DNA of 64,000 nucleotides, taken from Rhizobium sp. P32RR-XVIII (GTDB lineage: Bacteria > Pseudomonadota > Alphaproteobacteria > Rhizobiales > Rhizobiaceae). Positions 9,140-16,849 of the stretch are shown one piece after another. Under the pieces are notes generated by a model. The model saw only the letters and a program-made list of their open reading frames with translations, had not been told where the DNA came from and ran no database searches. Location of the stretch: contig NZ_JABAIH010000009.1 in assembly GCF_012641395.1 (NCBI RefSeq), positions 124,001-188,000 on the forward strand, given 5' to 3'. Each line of letters starts with the position of its first letter. Position 1 is the first letter of the stretch. The position numbers and the translations under genes were made by a program.

Positions 9140-11095
9140 GTGTCCGGCCAGGCTGTAGCCGATCTGCCCTCTCTATTGCGCCAGCTCGACGAGGTTACTG
9201 GTTTCGTCGTCGTGACTGAAGAGGCGCTGCGAAGCGCCGATCTGAAGCCGTTGTCGGAATGGATAAAGCAGCAGCCGAGCTGGTCGGACATGCCATTCAT
9301 AGTCTTGACACAACGGGGTGGCGGTCCGGAACGCAATCCTGCTGCAGCGCGCCTTTCCGAGGTCCTTGGCAACGTCAGCTTCCTGGAAAGGCCGTTCCAC
9401 GCCACGACGTTCATCAGCGTCGCCCATACGGCAATGCGAGGGCGCCGCCGCCAGTATGAAGCGCGCGCTCGCATGGAGGCGCTGCGCGAAGGGGAACGCC
9501 AACTGCAGACGGCGCTGGAGGCAGGCAGCCTCGGTGCCTGGGAGCTCGCCCTCGGCAGCCGGATACTGACGACCTCGACGATGTGCCGGGCGATCTTTGG
9601 TAGAGGACAAGACGATCCGTTCACATATGAGCACCTTTTGTCCAGCATCTATCCCGACGATTTTCAACGGATGCAAGGAGCCTTAGCTGCTACCATCGAG
9701 ACCGGTGTCGACTTTGCGATCGAATGTAGGACGCTGTGGCCGGACGGCTCAATCCGCTGGGTCGAGCTCAGAGCTCAGCTTTACCGAAACAGAGCGGGCG
9801 AAGCTGTCAAGATGGTCGGAGTATCGGCGGACATCACCGAGCGCCGCAACACTCAGGCGCAGCAGCAAAAGATGAACGAAGTCCTGGAGGAGCGGGTTGC
9901 AGCCCGGACTGCCGAATTGGAGGCGGCCCACGCGGCTGTCCTGGCCGAGGTCGCACAACGTGAAAGGGCCGAAGAGCAGCTTCGCCAATCCCAGAAGCTT
10001 GAGGCGATCGGCAAACTGACAGGAGGAGTCGCCCACGATTTTAACAATCTTCTGATGGCAGTGCTCGGAAATCTCGAACTTCTGCGCAAGGCCGTCGCGG
10101 GCAACGAGCGCATGCTCAGACTGGTCGATGGAGCGCTCCAGGGAGCTAGGAGGGGAGCCTCTTTAACACAGCGACTACTTGCCTTCGCAAGACGCCAGGA
10201 CCTGCAGGTCAAACCCGTGGACCTTCGGAAGCTCGTGATGGACATGGAGGATCTTCTTAGAAGGTCCGTCGGACAAATGATTGTTTTGGATAGAGAGCTA
10301 CCGGACAACCTCCCGCCAGTTCTCGCCGACCCCAACCAAGTCGAGCTCGCCTTGCTCAATCTCGCCGTCAACGCCCGCGACGCCATGCCCGAGGGGGGCT
10401 CGTTGAAGATCGCACTGGCTGCGAACCTGCTGAAAGAGGGCAGCGCTGACCTTGCGGCCGGTCATTACGTCACCTTGTCAGTGACCGACAGCGGAACCGG
10501 CATGAACGCGGAGACTCTTGCAAAGGCGGTCGAACCCTTCTTCTCCACAAAGGAACTCGGCAGGGGTACCGGACTCGGCCTCTCGATGATCCACGGCTTG
10601 GCTCTTCAACTCGGCGGCCGCTTCACCCTTAGAAGCACGCCAGGAGCCGGCACAACGGCCGAACTATGGATACCGGTCGCCAACGGGACTGCGGCAGAGG
10701 TCGAAGAAAAAGAGCGGCCAATTGGCATCGCATCGAATACCGCATCAAAACGAGTTCTCCTGGTCGACGATGACGTGCTGATTGCCATGAGTTCCGCGGA
10801 CATGTTGCTCGACCTCGGCCATGAAGTTGTAGAAGCCCATTCGGGAGCCGAGGCGCTCGAGTTACTCGGGAGCGGCGAGCAGTTCGATCTGCTTATCACC
10901 GATTTCTCCATGCCAGGCATGAACGGCGTCGAACTAGCCAGGGTTGCAAGGCAGCTGCACCCGGGTCTGCCGGTCCTAATGGCGACCGGGTACGCGGACC
11001 TGCCGTCGGATGCGCAGATTGATGCCGTGCGGCTGGGAAAACCATTCACCCAGCATCAGCTCGCAACAGAGATCTCCAACGCTTTGCAAGGTTAG
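9140..11095 (+). CDS. hybrid sensor histidine kinase with N-terminal receiver-like and C-terminal receiver domains
   Basis: Domain order: a receiver-like N-terminal module, a PAS domain (about 120-235, ending VGVSADITERR), a coiled coil (about 240-285), an HWE/HisKA-type dimerisation part with LTGGVAHDFNNLL (His at about 299), an ATPase domain (N box LAVNARDAMPEGG, G1 DSGTGM, G2 GRGTGLGL), and a receiver with LITDFSMPGMNG (Asp at about 587). GTG 9140 is the first standard start. However, the same frame upstream reads VVNLILAPSGRDAQIAASLL, a clear first strand and helix of the receiver fold, so translation may begin near 9053 at a non-standard ATT overlapping the KaiC stop. Together with KaiC it probably forms a phosphorelay input. 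Confidence 0.9.
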   Translation: MSGQAVADLPSLLRQLDEVTGFVVVTEEALRSADLKPLSEWIKQQPSWSDMPFIVLTQRGGGPERNPAAARLSEVLGNVSFLERPFHATTFISVAHTAMRGRRRQYEARARMEALREGERQLQTALEAGSLGAWELALGSRILTTSTMCRAIFGRGQDDPFTYEHLLSSIYPDDFQRMQGALAATIETGVDFAIECRTLWPDGSIRWVELRAQLYRNRAGEAVKMVGVSADITERRNTQAQQQKMNEVLEERVAARTAELEAAHAAVLAEVAQRERAEEQLRQSQKLEAIGKLTGGVAHDFNNLLMAVLGNLELLRKAVAGNERMLRLVDGALQGARRGASLTQRLLAFARRQDLQVKPVDLRKLVMDMEDLLRRSVGQMIVLDRELPDNLPPVLADPNQVELALLNLAVNARDAMPEGGSLKIALAANLLKEGSADLAAGHYVTLSVTDSGTGMNAETLAKAVEPFFSTKELGRGTGLGLSMIHGLALQLGGRFTLRSTPGAGTTAELWIPVANGTAAEVEEKERPIGIASNTASKRVLLVDDDVLIAMSSADMLLDLGHEVVEAHSGAEALELLGSGEQFDLLITDFSMPGMNGVELARVARQLHPGLPVLMATGYADLPSDAQIDAVRLGKPFTQHQLATEISNALQG

Positions 11096-11359
11096 CGCCG
11101 ATCAGGTCGGTAATAGCGCAGTGAGGCCACCGCCTCCCAAAGTCGTCATCGCAGGTCTCCGTCATGAAGCTCCCGTGCCGTGCGTCCGATCCGGTGGGGC
11201 GGGAATGCGGCGAATTAGCGAGAGAGGGTCAAAGTCCCGCCAAAGGGGGCAGGTAAGGGACGCGGAAACCACGCGCCGCCAGACTGAAAGGCATCAGCAC
11301 GAGCTGAGGTGAGGAAAACCACCGTGCGGCAATTCCGATCAATGACTGAGATAACCCGC

Positions 11360-11420
11360 CGTTCCGGTCCGATAGCGTACAAAAAGAGACCCGCGGCTGG
11401 TGGAGAGTGCCTGCGGGGTC
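11360..11420 (-). repeat. dispersed intergenic repeat, copy A (terminator-like)
   Basis: Core on the plus strand: CGTTCCGGTCCGATAGCGTA, then AAAAAGAGACCCGCGG and a distal arm TGCGGGGTC. Read on the minus strand it is a GC stem followed by TCTTTTT, like a rho-independent terminator. Related copies lie at 11505, 36513, 36644, 36798 and 50911. Confidence 0.6.
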
Positions 11421-11504
11421 AAGTCGCCAGTTTCGCTGGCTGGATGCGCTGGCGGGCGTCGCCAAGACATGCAATCCGCCAAACTAACGAGCCGAGGAGG
11501 CAAT

Positions 11505-11557
11505 GCGTTCCAGCGCGCTACGTTATGGTCAAAAAGAAGCCTCGGCGGAGCGGGGCA
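11505..11557 (-). repeat. dispersed intergenic repeat, copy B
   Basis: Same layout as copy A: GCGTTCCAGCGCGCTACGTT, then CAAAAAGAAGCCTCGGCGG and GCGGGGC. The minus strand again shows a GC stem with a T-rich tail. It lies 85 bases after copy A. Confidence 0.55.
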
Positions 11558-12120
11558 AGACGAGGGTGACCCAGCGACCTTTCAGAAGGGCGCTGAAGAG
11601 GCAGGGCTGTAAGCCCCGGTACGCGGCCCCAGACAACTGAACGATCAGATGACGCGCATGTTTCGGCGGCTGGCAAACATTTTCCGGCACGACCTACTCG
11701 TCGAACTCAGTCCAGGACCATGAACCAAAACGGAAGAACCGCGACGATATCCCCGTTTTCATCTAGGATTTCGAAGCGCTGTGCCAGACTGCCGTACGGC
11801 ACTCGCCAACGGAAGAGCGACGAGTGTTCAGCGTCTGGCTTGCTGGCTGCTGATGTGTCAGGTCCGAGTGGAAGACCCACGCTTGATTAACTCACGAGTA
11901 CCTCTCCAAGATGCGGGGTCCTCGTGAGGACTGGCGGACAAGGGCACCTTGCGATCTTCCTCCCATGCCGGGCCTGACGCGGATTTCAGCCGCTCGTGGG
12001 ATAAGATGGAGCCCACCTTCACAATCTCCCTATGGTGATAGTTCCTGACGGTCTCAGAGGCGGGGCCAGGTTTGCGATTCACACACGACCTTCAGGACGC
12101 AGCCCTTCAGCTTCAGTGCG

Positions 12121-12600
12121 TTGCCAGAGAGCGTCAGAGAGCCGTCGTATGTCTTGTCTGCGGGTCATGTCCTGACCTCCGAGTTTATCAAGCAATGGGG
12201 CGAGGGGGCCGACAGCTTTGCCAAGGACCCTCCCAACGCGACGATTTCGGTCTTGAGCGGCAAGGGAGATTCTGTCGCCGATGCGGTAGTTGTCCTGAAG
12301 ACACCGAAGCTTGAGGCCGGAAACCTGACCTTTGAGGTCGCCGTCCTCGAAGGCGATCTCGCCGGAGCCGATGGCCCCGCATCACTGTTCATCGACTGGT
12401 TTGCGGCCCGCGGTCCGTACGGGGGCGTCGCCGTCGGAGGGCGTGCTCCGGTCTGGCGTGGCGGGTGGTATGCGCATCCGGGCGCATACCACGGTGCAGG
12501 CGTCGTCGCCGGCGCCGCAATCGGTGCGGCAGTCGCGGAGGATCGTCGCTATTACCCGCCACCGGCATGCGGATATTACCCCTATCCTCCCTGCTACTAG
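12121..12600 (+). CDS. rhizobial secreted-type hypothetical protein, N-terminus lost or frameshifted
   Basis: The 159-codon frame opens at a TTG with no convincing signal peptide. The body SAGHVLTSEFIKQWGEG, SFAKDPPNATISVLSG and VVVLKTPKLEAG is a compact domain of the kind found in exported rhizobial proteins. The tail is rich in Gly, Tyr and Pro (AAIGAAVAEDRRYYPPP). The first 25 residues fit poorly with the rest, suggesting that the original start and signal peptide lie in another frame upstream (about 12060-12150). It may be a recent pseudogene. Function unknown. Confidence 0.5.
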   Translation: MPESVREPSYVLSAGHVLTSEFIKQWGEGADSFAKDPPNATISVLSGKGDSVADAVVVLKTPKLEAGNLTFEVAVLEGDLAGADGPASLFIDWFAARGPYGGVAVGGRAPVWRGGWYAHPGAYHGAGVVAGAAIGAAVAEDRRYYPPPACGYYPYPPCY

Positions 12601-12696
12601 CACCAGGTCGAAGGAACATGCGTGTGCTGGTTTCTGTCCGGTGGGAGGTTTGTAAGGGGCCTTCCACCGGAGGTGACAAGACTGAGGACCTAGCGA

Positions 12697-13185
12697 TTGG
12701 ACCATCTTTCGAACCCGAACCCGGTATTCGAAATCTTCGTCGGCACTGTGATTTTGATCGTCGTCATCTTCGTGCACGGCGTGGGTATCCGGAGCATCAG
12801 CCTTCAGTTCAGCAAATTCTGGGCGCACGTCACGAGCGCCACGCCGCGCTGGCGAATGAACCTGGTGCTGGCGGTGACGATCGCCGCGCTGGCGCTCCTG
12901 CATTTCGCAGAAACTCTGCTCTGGGCGGTTCCCCTCTATGTCAGGGATATCATCCCCTCGATGCGCGACAGCTATTACTACGTGCTGGAGAGCTATACGA
13001 CGCTTGGGGAGGGCAATGTCACTCTCCCGGATCGGTGGCGTCTGCTTGGACCGATCATAGCAATGTCCGGTTTGTTCACCTTCGGTTGGACGGGAAGCGT
13101 CCTGGTCAGCATCATGACCGACGTCGGCAAGTTCGACAAACTGCAGGCGCGGCGGGAGCGAGCGGAGGGGGACAAGGCGCCATGA
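12697..13185 (+). CDS. two-TM potassium-channel-like membrane protein
   Basis: A 162-residue inner-membrane protein. It has one TM at about 11-33, a second at about 54-80, a pore-like loop SYYYVLESYTTLGEGNVTL (about 92-110, with TTLGEG in place of the usual TVGYG filter) and a last TM at about 117-140, then a charged tail. The layout is that of ion_trans_2 channels, but the altered filter means selectivity is uncertain. Start is TTG 12697 with GAGGA 8 bases upstream. A fragment of a DUF1214 gene follows. Confidence 0.7.
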   Translation: MDHLSNPNPVFEIFVGTVILIVVIFVHGVGIRSISLQFSKFWAHVTSATPRWRMNLVLAVTIAALALLHFAETLLWAVPLYVRDIIPSMRDSYYYVLESYTTLGEGNVTLPDRWRLLGPIIAMSGLFTFGWTGSVLVSIMTDVGKFDKLQARRERAEGDKAP

Positions 13186-13399
13186 GTCGGCTCTCGCCTT
13201 CGCCGTTGCTGGTTATTGTAAAGTGTGCGACCAAGCTTCCGTCGAAACCCTTGCTCCGAGACGAGGAGCCGCGTCTACGCGGCGAGCGATGTCGTCCGAG
13301 CAATCCCGAGACTAACCAACTGTCGGTTCCCATCAGTTTCCAAGTGGCAAACCTTCTTGAAAGCAAGAGGCAGCCAGTCAGCCTGTTCGCCGGTTTTCG

Positions 13400-13570
13400 T
13401 TACTGGGCGACAGCGACAGCCGGTCTGACTTCGTCACCGGCGTTCCGCGCGGCAATTGGATTCAGACTGACCCGAAGAAGGGCTGGTTCACGATCCTGCG
13501 CCTGTACAGCCCGCTCGAGCCTTTCTTCGACAAGTCATGGCGACTGAGCGAGATCGGACTGGTGAAGTGA
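13400..13570 (+). pseudogene. C-terminal fragment of a DUF1214 protein
   Basis: The frame ending at TGA 13568-13570 reads TGVPRGNWIQTDPKKGWFTI then LRLYSPLEPFFDKSWRLSEI. This is the typical end of DUF1254/DUF1214 proteins (aromatic G-NWI-T-GWF-ILRLY-PLEPFFDK-W). Upstream of about 13400 the domain is not readable in any frame and there is no start codon, so only the last 55 residues remain. Confidence 0.7.
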
Positions 13571-13854
13571 GGAGTGAGGTAGGGTTGTTCGATCCAACCA
13601 ACCCTATGCGAATGTTGGCCGAGGAGGAAAATTGAGCGTAAACCTGCCGCATAATCCAAGGCCAAAGCATAGCCCACTGTCTGCTCCGTCGCGCCCAACT
13701 CGAGAGCTTCCTTCCGTTCACTATGGCGAGAAACCGGAAAAACCGCTGCGTTCGCCATCCCTGTCGTGTCCGGTTGACACGGCTCGCTCGGCAAAATGGA
13801 TGTCGATCGGTCGGAATGGTTCCCAAGTCTCCGGTGGCCTTTTCGTTCATCAGG

Positions 13855-13879
13855 GGAACCTGCAACGGCCGGGTAAGTT
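13855..13879 (+). promoter_or_regulatory. EcfG/RpoE2-type promoter
   Basis: GGAAC (13855-13859), an 18-base spacer, then TT (13878-13879). This fits the general-stress sigma factor consensus of rhizobia and lies 27 bases before the small gene at 13906. Confidence 0.65.
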
Positions 13880-13905
13880 AGATTCGGATGAAAGGAGACT
13901 TCCTC

Positions 13906-14106
13906 ATGGGTATGGACAAACCGAAAGACGGCGCTCCCGGCACCACCGACCAGTCGCCGCGCTGGGAAGGCCCGCAGGAAAACACTCCGCCCGGCTACCT
14001 TCCTGCAAAGGACGACCCCGATCGGGCGAAGGATGCCAACGGTGAAACCAACAGTGACCCCGAGGTCAAGAAGGTTTCGGACGGCTACAAGCAGAAGGGC
14101 GAATGA
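13906..14106 (+). CDS. small hydrophilic hypothetical protein (intact copy of a duplicated gene)
   Basis: A 66-residue, very polar, probably disordered protein: KPKDGAPGTTDQSPRWEGPQ, then Pro/Asp/Lys-rich sequence to KVSDGYKQKGE. Start ATG 13906 has AGGAG at 13893-13897. It is preceded by an EcfG-type promoter, so a general-stress role is likely. About 200 bases of leader and the first 25 codons are repeated at 59900-60190, where the copy is frameshifted at the start codon. It resembles desiccation- or osmotic-stress proteins in composition only; no function can be named. Confidence 0.7.
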   Translation: MGMDKPKDGAPGTTDQSPRWEGPQENTPPGYLPAKDDPDRAKDANGETNSDPEVKKVSDGYKQKGE

Positions 14107-14440
14107 GATGTCAGACGTAGAAAAAGAGCCAAGGTAAGTTCGCCAAGTCGGTAGCTGACCGGAAGGCCTCGGGCGTTCAACAACGCCAAGCCGACGGTAA
14201 ATTACGGCCTCCGGAGATGCGACCGAACCAAGACACGTCCAGGCAAGAAGGGATCTCAACAATGACCCCGCCGACATGAACGGGGGCCGCGCGCGAAAAG
14301 AACGAGGAAACGTGGAAGGTTTGACCCTAAAAGCCTGCCCGCTGCGGACGTCTCCCGACGGTCCGCTGCAGTCGCCACTGGACCGCGCAATGGCTACATG
14401 ACAGTTCTAGCGCCCCAGGTTCCCTTTAGTCGCTTCCCGC
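14107..14440. other. 333-base spacer with no recognisable gene
   Basis: No frame with a ribosome site or protein-like composition was found. It separates the small stress gene from the convergent minus-strand genes. Confidence 0.5.
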
Positions 14441-14668
14441 TTATTGATAACTCCGACCCGGTGCTTTTCGTGATTGTTCGATCCCCGAGACATCTATCGT
14501 TATGTCGCCGGTAAGCTCCTTGGTGATCGCTTCGAGTGTCACGGAAAGCCCGGCCTCCACCTCGCTCGATTTGAGATCTCTCGCGGTCTCACGCGCGTAA
14601 ATCACCATTCTTGCCAAGGCGACGAGTTCTGTTTCTCTATCGATATTTTTCAGTTCTGAGCATGCCAT
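14441..14668 (-). CDS. small acidic hypothetical protein
   Basis: A 75-residue soluble protein starting at 14668 (ATG preceded by GGGGG 8 bases upstream). The frame can be extended but the upstream part does not look coding. It is helical and acidic: ELKNIDRETELVALARMVIY then SSEVEAGLSVTLEAITKEL. Composition resembles other short rhizobial regulatory or stress proteins. It lies 92 bases downstream of tfuA on the same strand. It could be part of that operon or independent; I cannot decide. Confidence 0.65.
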   Translation of the reverse strand: MACSELKNIDRETELVALARMVIYARETARDLKSSEVEAGLSVTLEAITKELTGDITIDVSGIEQSRKAPGRSYQ

Positions 14669-14759
14669 GCTTAAACCCCCAAATTGATGCGCATAGCTTA
14701 GAACTGTTTTAGGGGCGGCGGGCGTGACATCGGCGTGACACAACGCACGGCTGACGACG

Positions 14760-15455
14760 TTAGGCCATACGCCAGAGAGATGTTCGGCTGAATGCGAAGC
14801 TCGGTGGAGGGGAACATTCATCAGCCTGATGTAGGACATCGATCAGGGCTATCGCGTCCGCTCTCTTCTGATCAACGTAGTTGTCGTGAAGAATTTGGAG
14901 CAGTTCATCAGCACGCGCGGCGCTGATCCCCGGGTAGTTTGCAATGACCGATTTCCAGGTGCGAGCTTTGAAAAACAAGCAACGCGCGCTTTCCTCGAGC
15001 CGCCGCGCTTCCTGGCTAGAGACAAGACCGTGGAGGAGACACCATCCGACGGTTGCAGAAACATTGACCATGGGAATAGTGATTGCCACATACCCCAGAT
15101 CTTCCGGCCCATGTAGGAGCGCCACATCCGCATCGTCGACTAGGCTTTCATCCGCATACGCCTCGAATATTTCCCCGACACCGATCATGCCGAACGCGTG
15201 GCACTCCGCGGCCCGCAACGCGCCCATGCTCGCTGCGCCGAAGACCGCTACGCCCTTCGTGAGGCCATAGAGAATTTCCTTGTGCCAAACGGGCGCGACA
15301 TTTTCGAAGGCGCCATCGATCAATCCTATGGCGCGAGCACCGTCGTCGACCGCCTGACGCACGTCACCCTGCACCGCTGGCGGCTTTATGATGATACCTT
15401 CCGCAACGAAGCGCCTTGCATCCGGAAGGCTTGGGCCGACGAAGACTACTTTCAT
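14760..15455 (-). CDS. tfuA: TfuA-like protein
   Basis: A 231-residue TfuA-family protein: KVVFVGPSLPDARRF at the start, AVFGAASMGALRAAEC in the core, and MIGVGEIFEAYADE. TfuA was first named in the trifolitoxin cluster of Rhizobium, and TfuA proteins act with YcaO enzymes, for example in peptide-backbone thioamide formation. Its start overlaps the YcaO stop by 4 bases (ATGA), so translation is coupled. It is the last modification gene of the minus-strand cluster 19120-14760. The residues are consistent with a working protein; the substrate is inferred to be the short ORF at 16624-16794. Confidence 0.9.
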   Translation of the reverse strand: MKVVFVGPSLPDARRFVAEGIIIKPPAVQGDVRQAVDDGARAIGLIDGAFENVAPVWHKEILYGLTKGVAVFGAASMGALRAAECHAFGMIGVGEIFEAYADESLVDDADVALLHGPEDLGYVAITIPMVNVSATVGWCLLHGLVSSQEARRLEESARCLFFKARTWKSVIANYPGISAARADELLQILHDNYVDQKRADAIALIDVLHQADECSPPPSFAFSRTSLWRMA

Positions 15456-16603
15456 GACGCAAACGATGCTGCGATCGCCCTGTTGCCAAACCTTTGCCGT
15501 CGCTCCCCCTCTGGGTTTTCCAATTCAGGCACCAGTATCTTGACGACCGAGAAGGGCAATTCCGGCTGGCTCAATCGAATGGCGATTGCCTGTGTGATAC
15601 CTGCGCGCTTCAGATTCATCAAAATTCCTTCGAGATCCCGCGGGCCGGGTGCGGGCGCATGGCGGGAAGGCTCGGCGTAAAACAGCCGTCGCAACCGCTC
15701 GGGCAACGGTCGCCTATAGGTCTCATGAAACACGTCATCCCGCGCGCCGCTGATATAGGTGACGCGAGACTGAGCCGCCTCCGTCAGCGCTCGTATTGCA
15801 GCGCGTTCGGGAGAAGGATGGACGCCGCAGCCAAATGTCACGTCCACATAACGGGCAGCGCTGGTTGCCAAGGCGGTTTTGGTCGCAAGAAATGCGGCGA
15901 TGCATGGGATGCCGATATCGCTTGTGATGTCGAACAACCGCAGCGCGATGCCGGCATTCTCGATCCGCATGACGAGCGACTTGACGTTCTCGTCGTCAAA
16001 AGCGCTGGGATCCATACACAGGGTGTGCTGCTTCGATTCCGGACTTACCTGCCACAAGACGTGGGCGTCGCGTTCGATGCGCTCGAGAAGAGCGTGAGAA
16101 ACTGCTTCGTCATAGGTGTTGCCCGATGCGAGGCCGTCGGAAGACTGCCAGTACCGGCAGTCCGACAGGGTTCGATCAAGCAGCACGGCCCCACTGGGAA
16201 CGTGGACGCGGTCACCCGTCATTAGATCCACCCCTGCCGCAAACGCCGTGATCTCGGTATCACGCGGAAGGGGTTGGTTTCGGGCGAGGAGCGGAACGAG
16301 CAGGTCGACACGTTGTCCGGCATCACGAAGAGCTAGCGCAGACGTGTTGCTCGTAGACAGGAACGGGGCGCTCGCGACGGCTCGCTCGAGAGCCTCCATA
16401 ACCGCGGATGTTCTCGCATCAGCGTCGGTCAGCCCTTTGCCTTGAGCAACGGCGATCGACCTGGCGTCGGGCATGTAGGCACACCAGACCGGTATGCCGA
16501 TCTGATCAAGTCCGGTTTGGCGACCTATACGGGTGATCCCAAACGTTTTTAGTAAGGGACGCACCCGCTCATAGGTCTGGTTTGGGGAGCATATGCGCTC
16601 CAT
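15452..16603 (-). CDS. YcaO-family cyclodehydratase/thioamidation enzyme
   Basis: A 383-residue YcaO protein: GITRIGRQTGLDQIGIPVW near the start, TDADARTSAVMEALERAVAS (ATP/Mg-binding Glu residues), GLASGNTYDEAVSHALLERI, and FGCGVHPSPERAAIRALTEA. YcaO enzymes activate a peptide amide with ATP. Partnered with TfuA, they usually install thioamides or related backbone changes; without a partner they make azolines. The downstream tfuA overlaps by 4 bases. Upstream, only 20 bases separate it from a 56-codon ORF. It starts at 16603 (ATG). No other RiPP enzyme, protease or exporter is evident in the next genes, so this is a minimal cluster. Confidence 0.9.
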   Translation of the reverse strand: MERICSPNQTYERVRPLLKTFGITRIGRQTGLDQIGIPVWCAYMPDARSIAVAQGKGLTDADARTSAVMEALERAVASAPFLSTSNTSALALRDAGQRVDLLVPLLARNQPLPRDTEITAFAAGVDLMTGDRVHVPSGAVLLDRTLSDCRYWQSSDGLASGNTYDEAVSHALLERIERDAHVLWQVSPESKQHTLCMDPSAFDDENVKSLVMRIENAGIALRLFDITSDIGIPCIAAFLATKTALATSAARYVDVTFGCGVHPSPERAAIRALTEAAQSRVTYISGARDDVFHETYRRPLPERLRRLFYAEPSRHAPAPGPRDLEGILMNLKRAGITQAIAIRLSQPELPFSVVKILVPELENPEGERRQRFGNRAIAASFAS

Positions 16604-16623
16604 GACTTCACGCCATCACTAGC

Positions 16624-16794
16624 TTAACCATCAAAGACGCCCGAGAAAGCCTGTCCAGAGGAGGAGACAGCGACGGCAAGATTGACATCCTTGATAACGG
16701 TTCCGCCTGCATTTCTGAGATCGTTCGCGTCCGCGAGCGGCCCGGAAGCGGGTGGCTGCATCGGCTGTACGGTTCCCGCGTCCAGGTCCGCCAC
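16624..16794 (-). CDS. candidate precursor peptide for the YcaO-TfuA pair (short ORF)
   Basis: Between the regulator and ycaO the minus strand has a 56-codon frame, GTG 16794 to TAA 16624. It reads VADLDAGTVQPMQPPASG, then DANDLRNAGGTVIKDVNLAV and a tail SSSGQAFSGVFDG. Third codon positions are GC-rich, as in the neighbouring genes, while the competing frame is Arg/Ser/Leu-rich and runs into ycaO. An AAGGAG lies at 16825-16830, so the true start may be a CTG at 16818, giving 64 residues. The peptide has no Cys, which suits backbone modification rather than azole formation. The position just before ycaO is where precursor genes usually lie. Precursor function is inference. Confidence 0.55.
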   Translation of the reverse strand: MADLDAGTVQPMQPPASGPLADANDLRNAGGTVIKDVNLAVAVSSSGQAFSGVFDG

Positions 16795-16849
16795 ATAAAG
16801 CTGATTGTCTCCGGGCAGCCCAATCTCCTTAGGTTCTGGTACTTAAAAT

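Larger units (their letters stand above)
11096..12100. other. gene-poor 1 kb stretch with two dispersed repeat copies
   Basis: No frame here has a recognisable product or a ribosome site. The only structure is two copies of a dispersed repeat with terminator-like arms (11360-11420 and 11505-11557). The rest looks like decayed spacer. Confidence 0.6.

Noticed and set aside
12465..13547. 360-codon plus-strand frame across the channel gene
   Set aside because: Shadow of the channel gene and the DUF1214 remnant in another frame; Arg-rich and without a recognisable domain.
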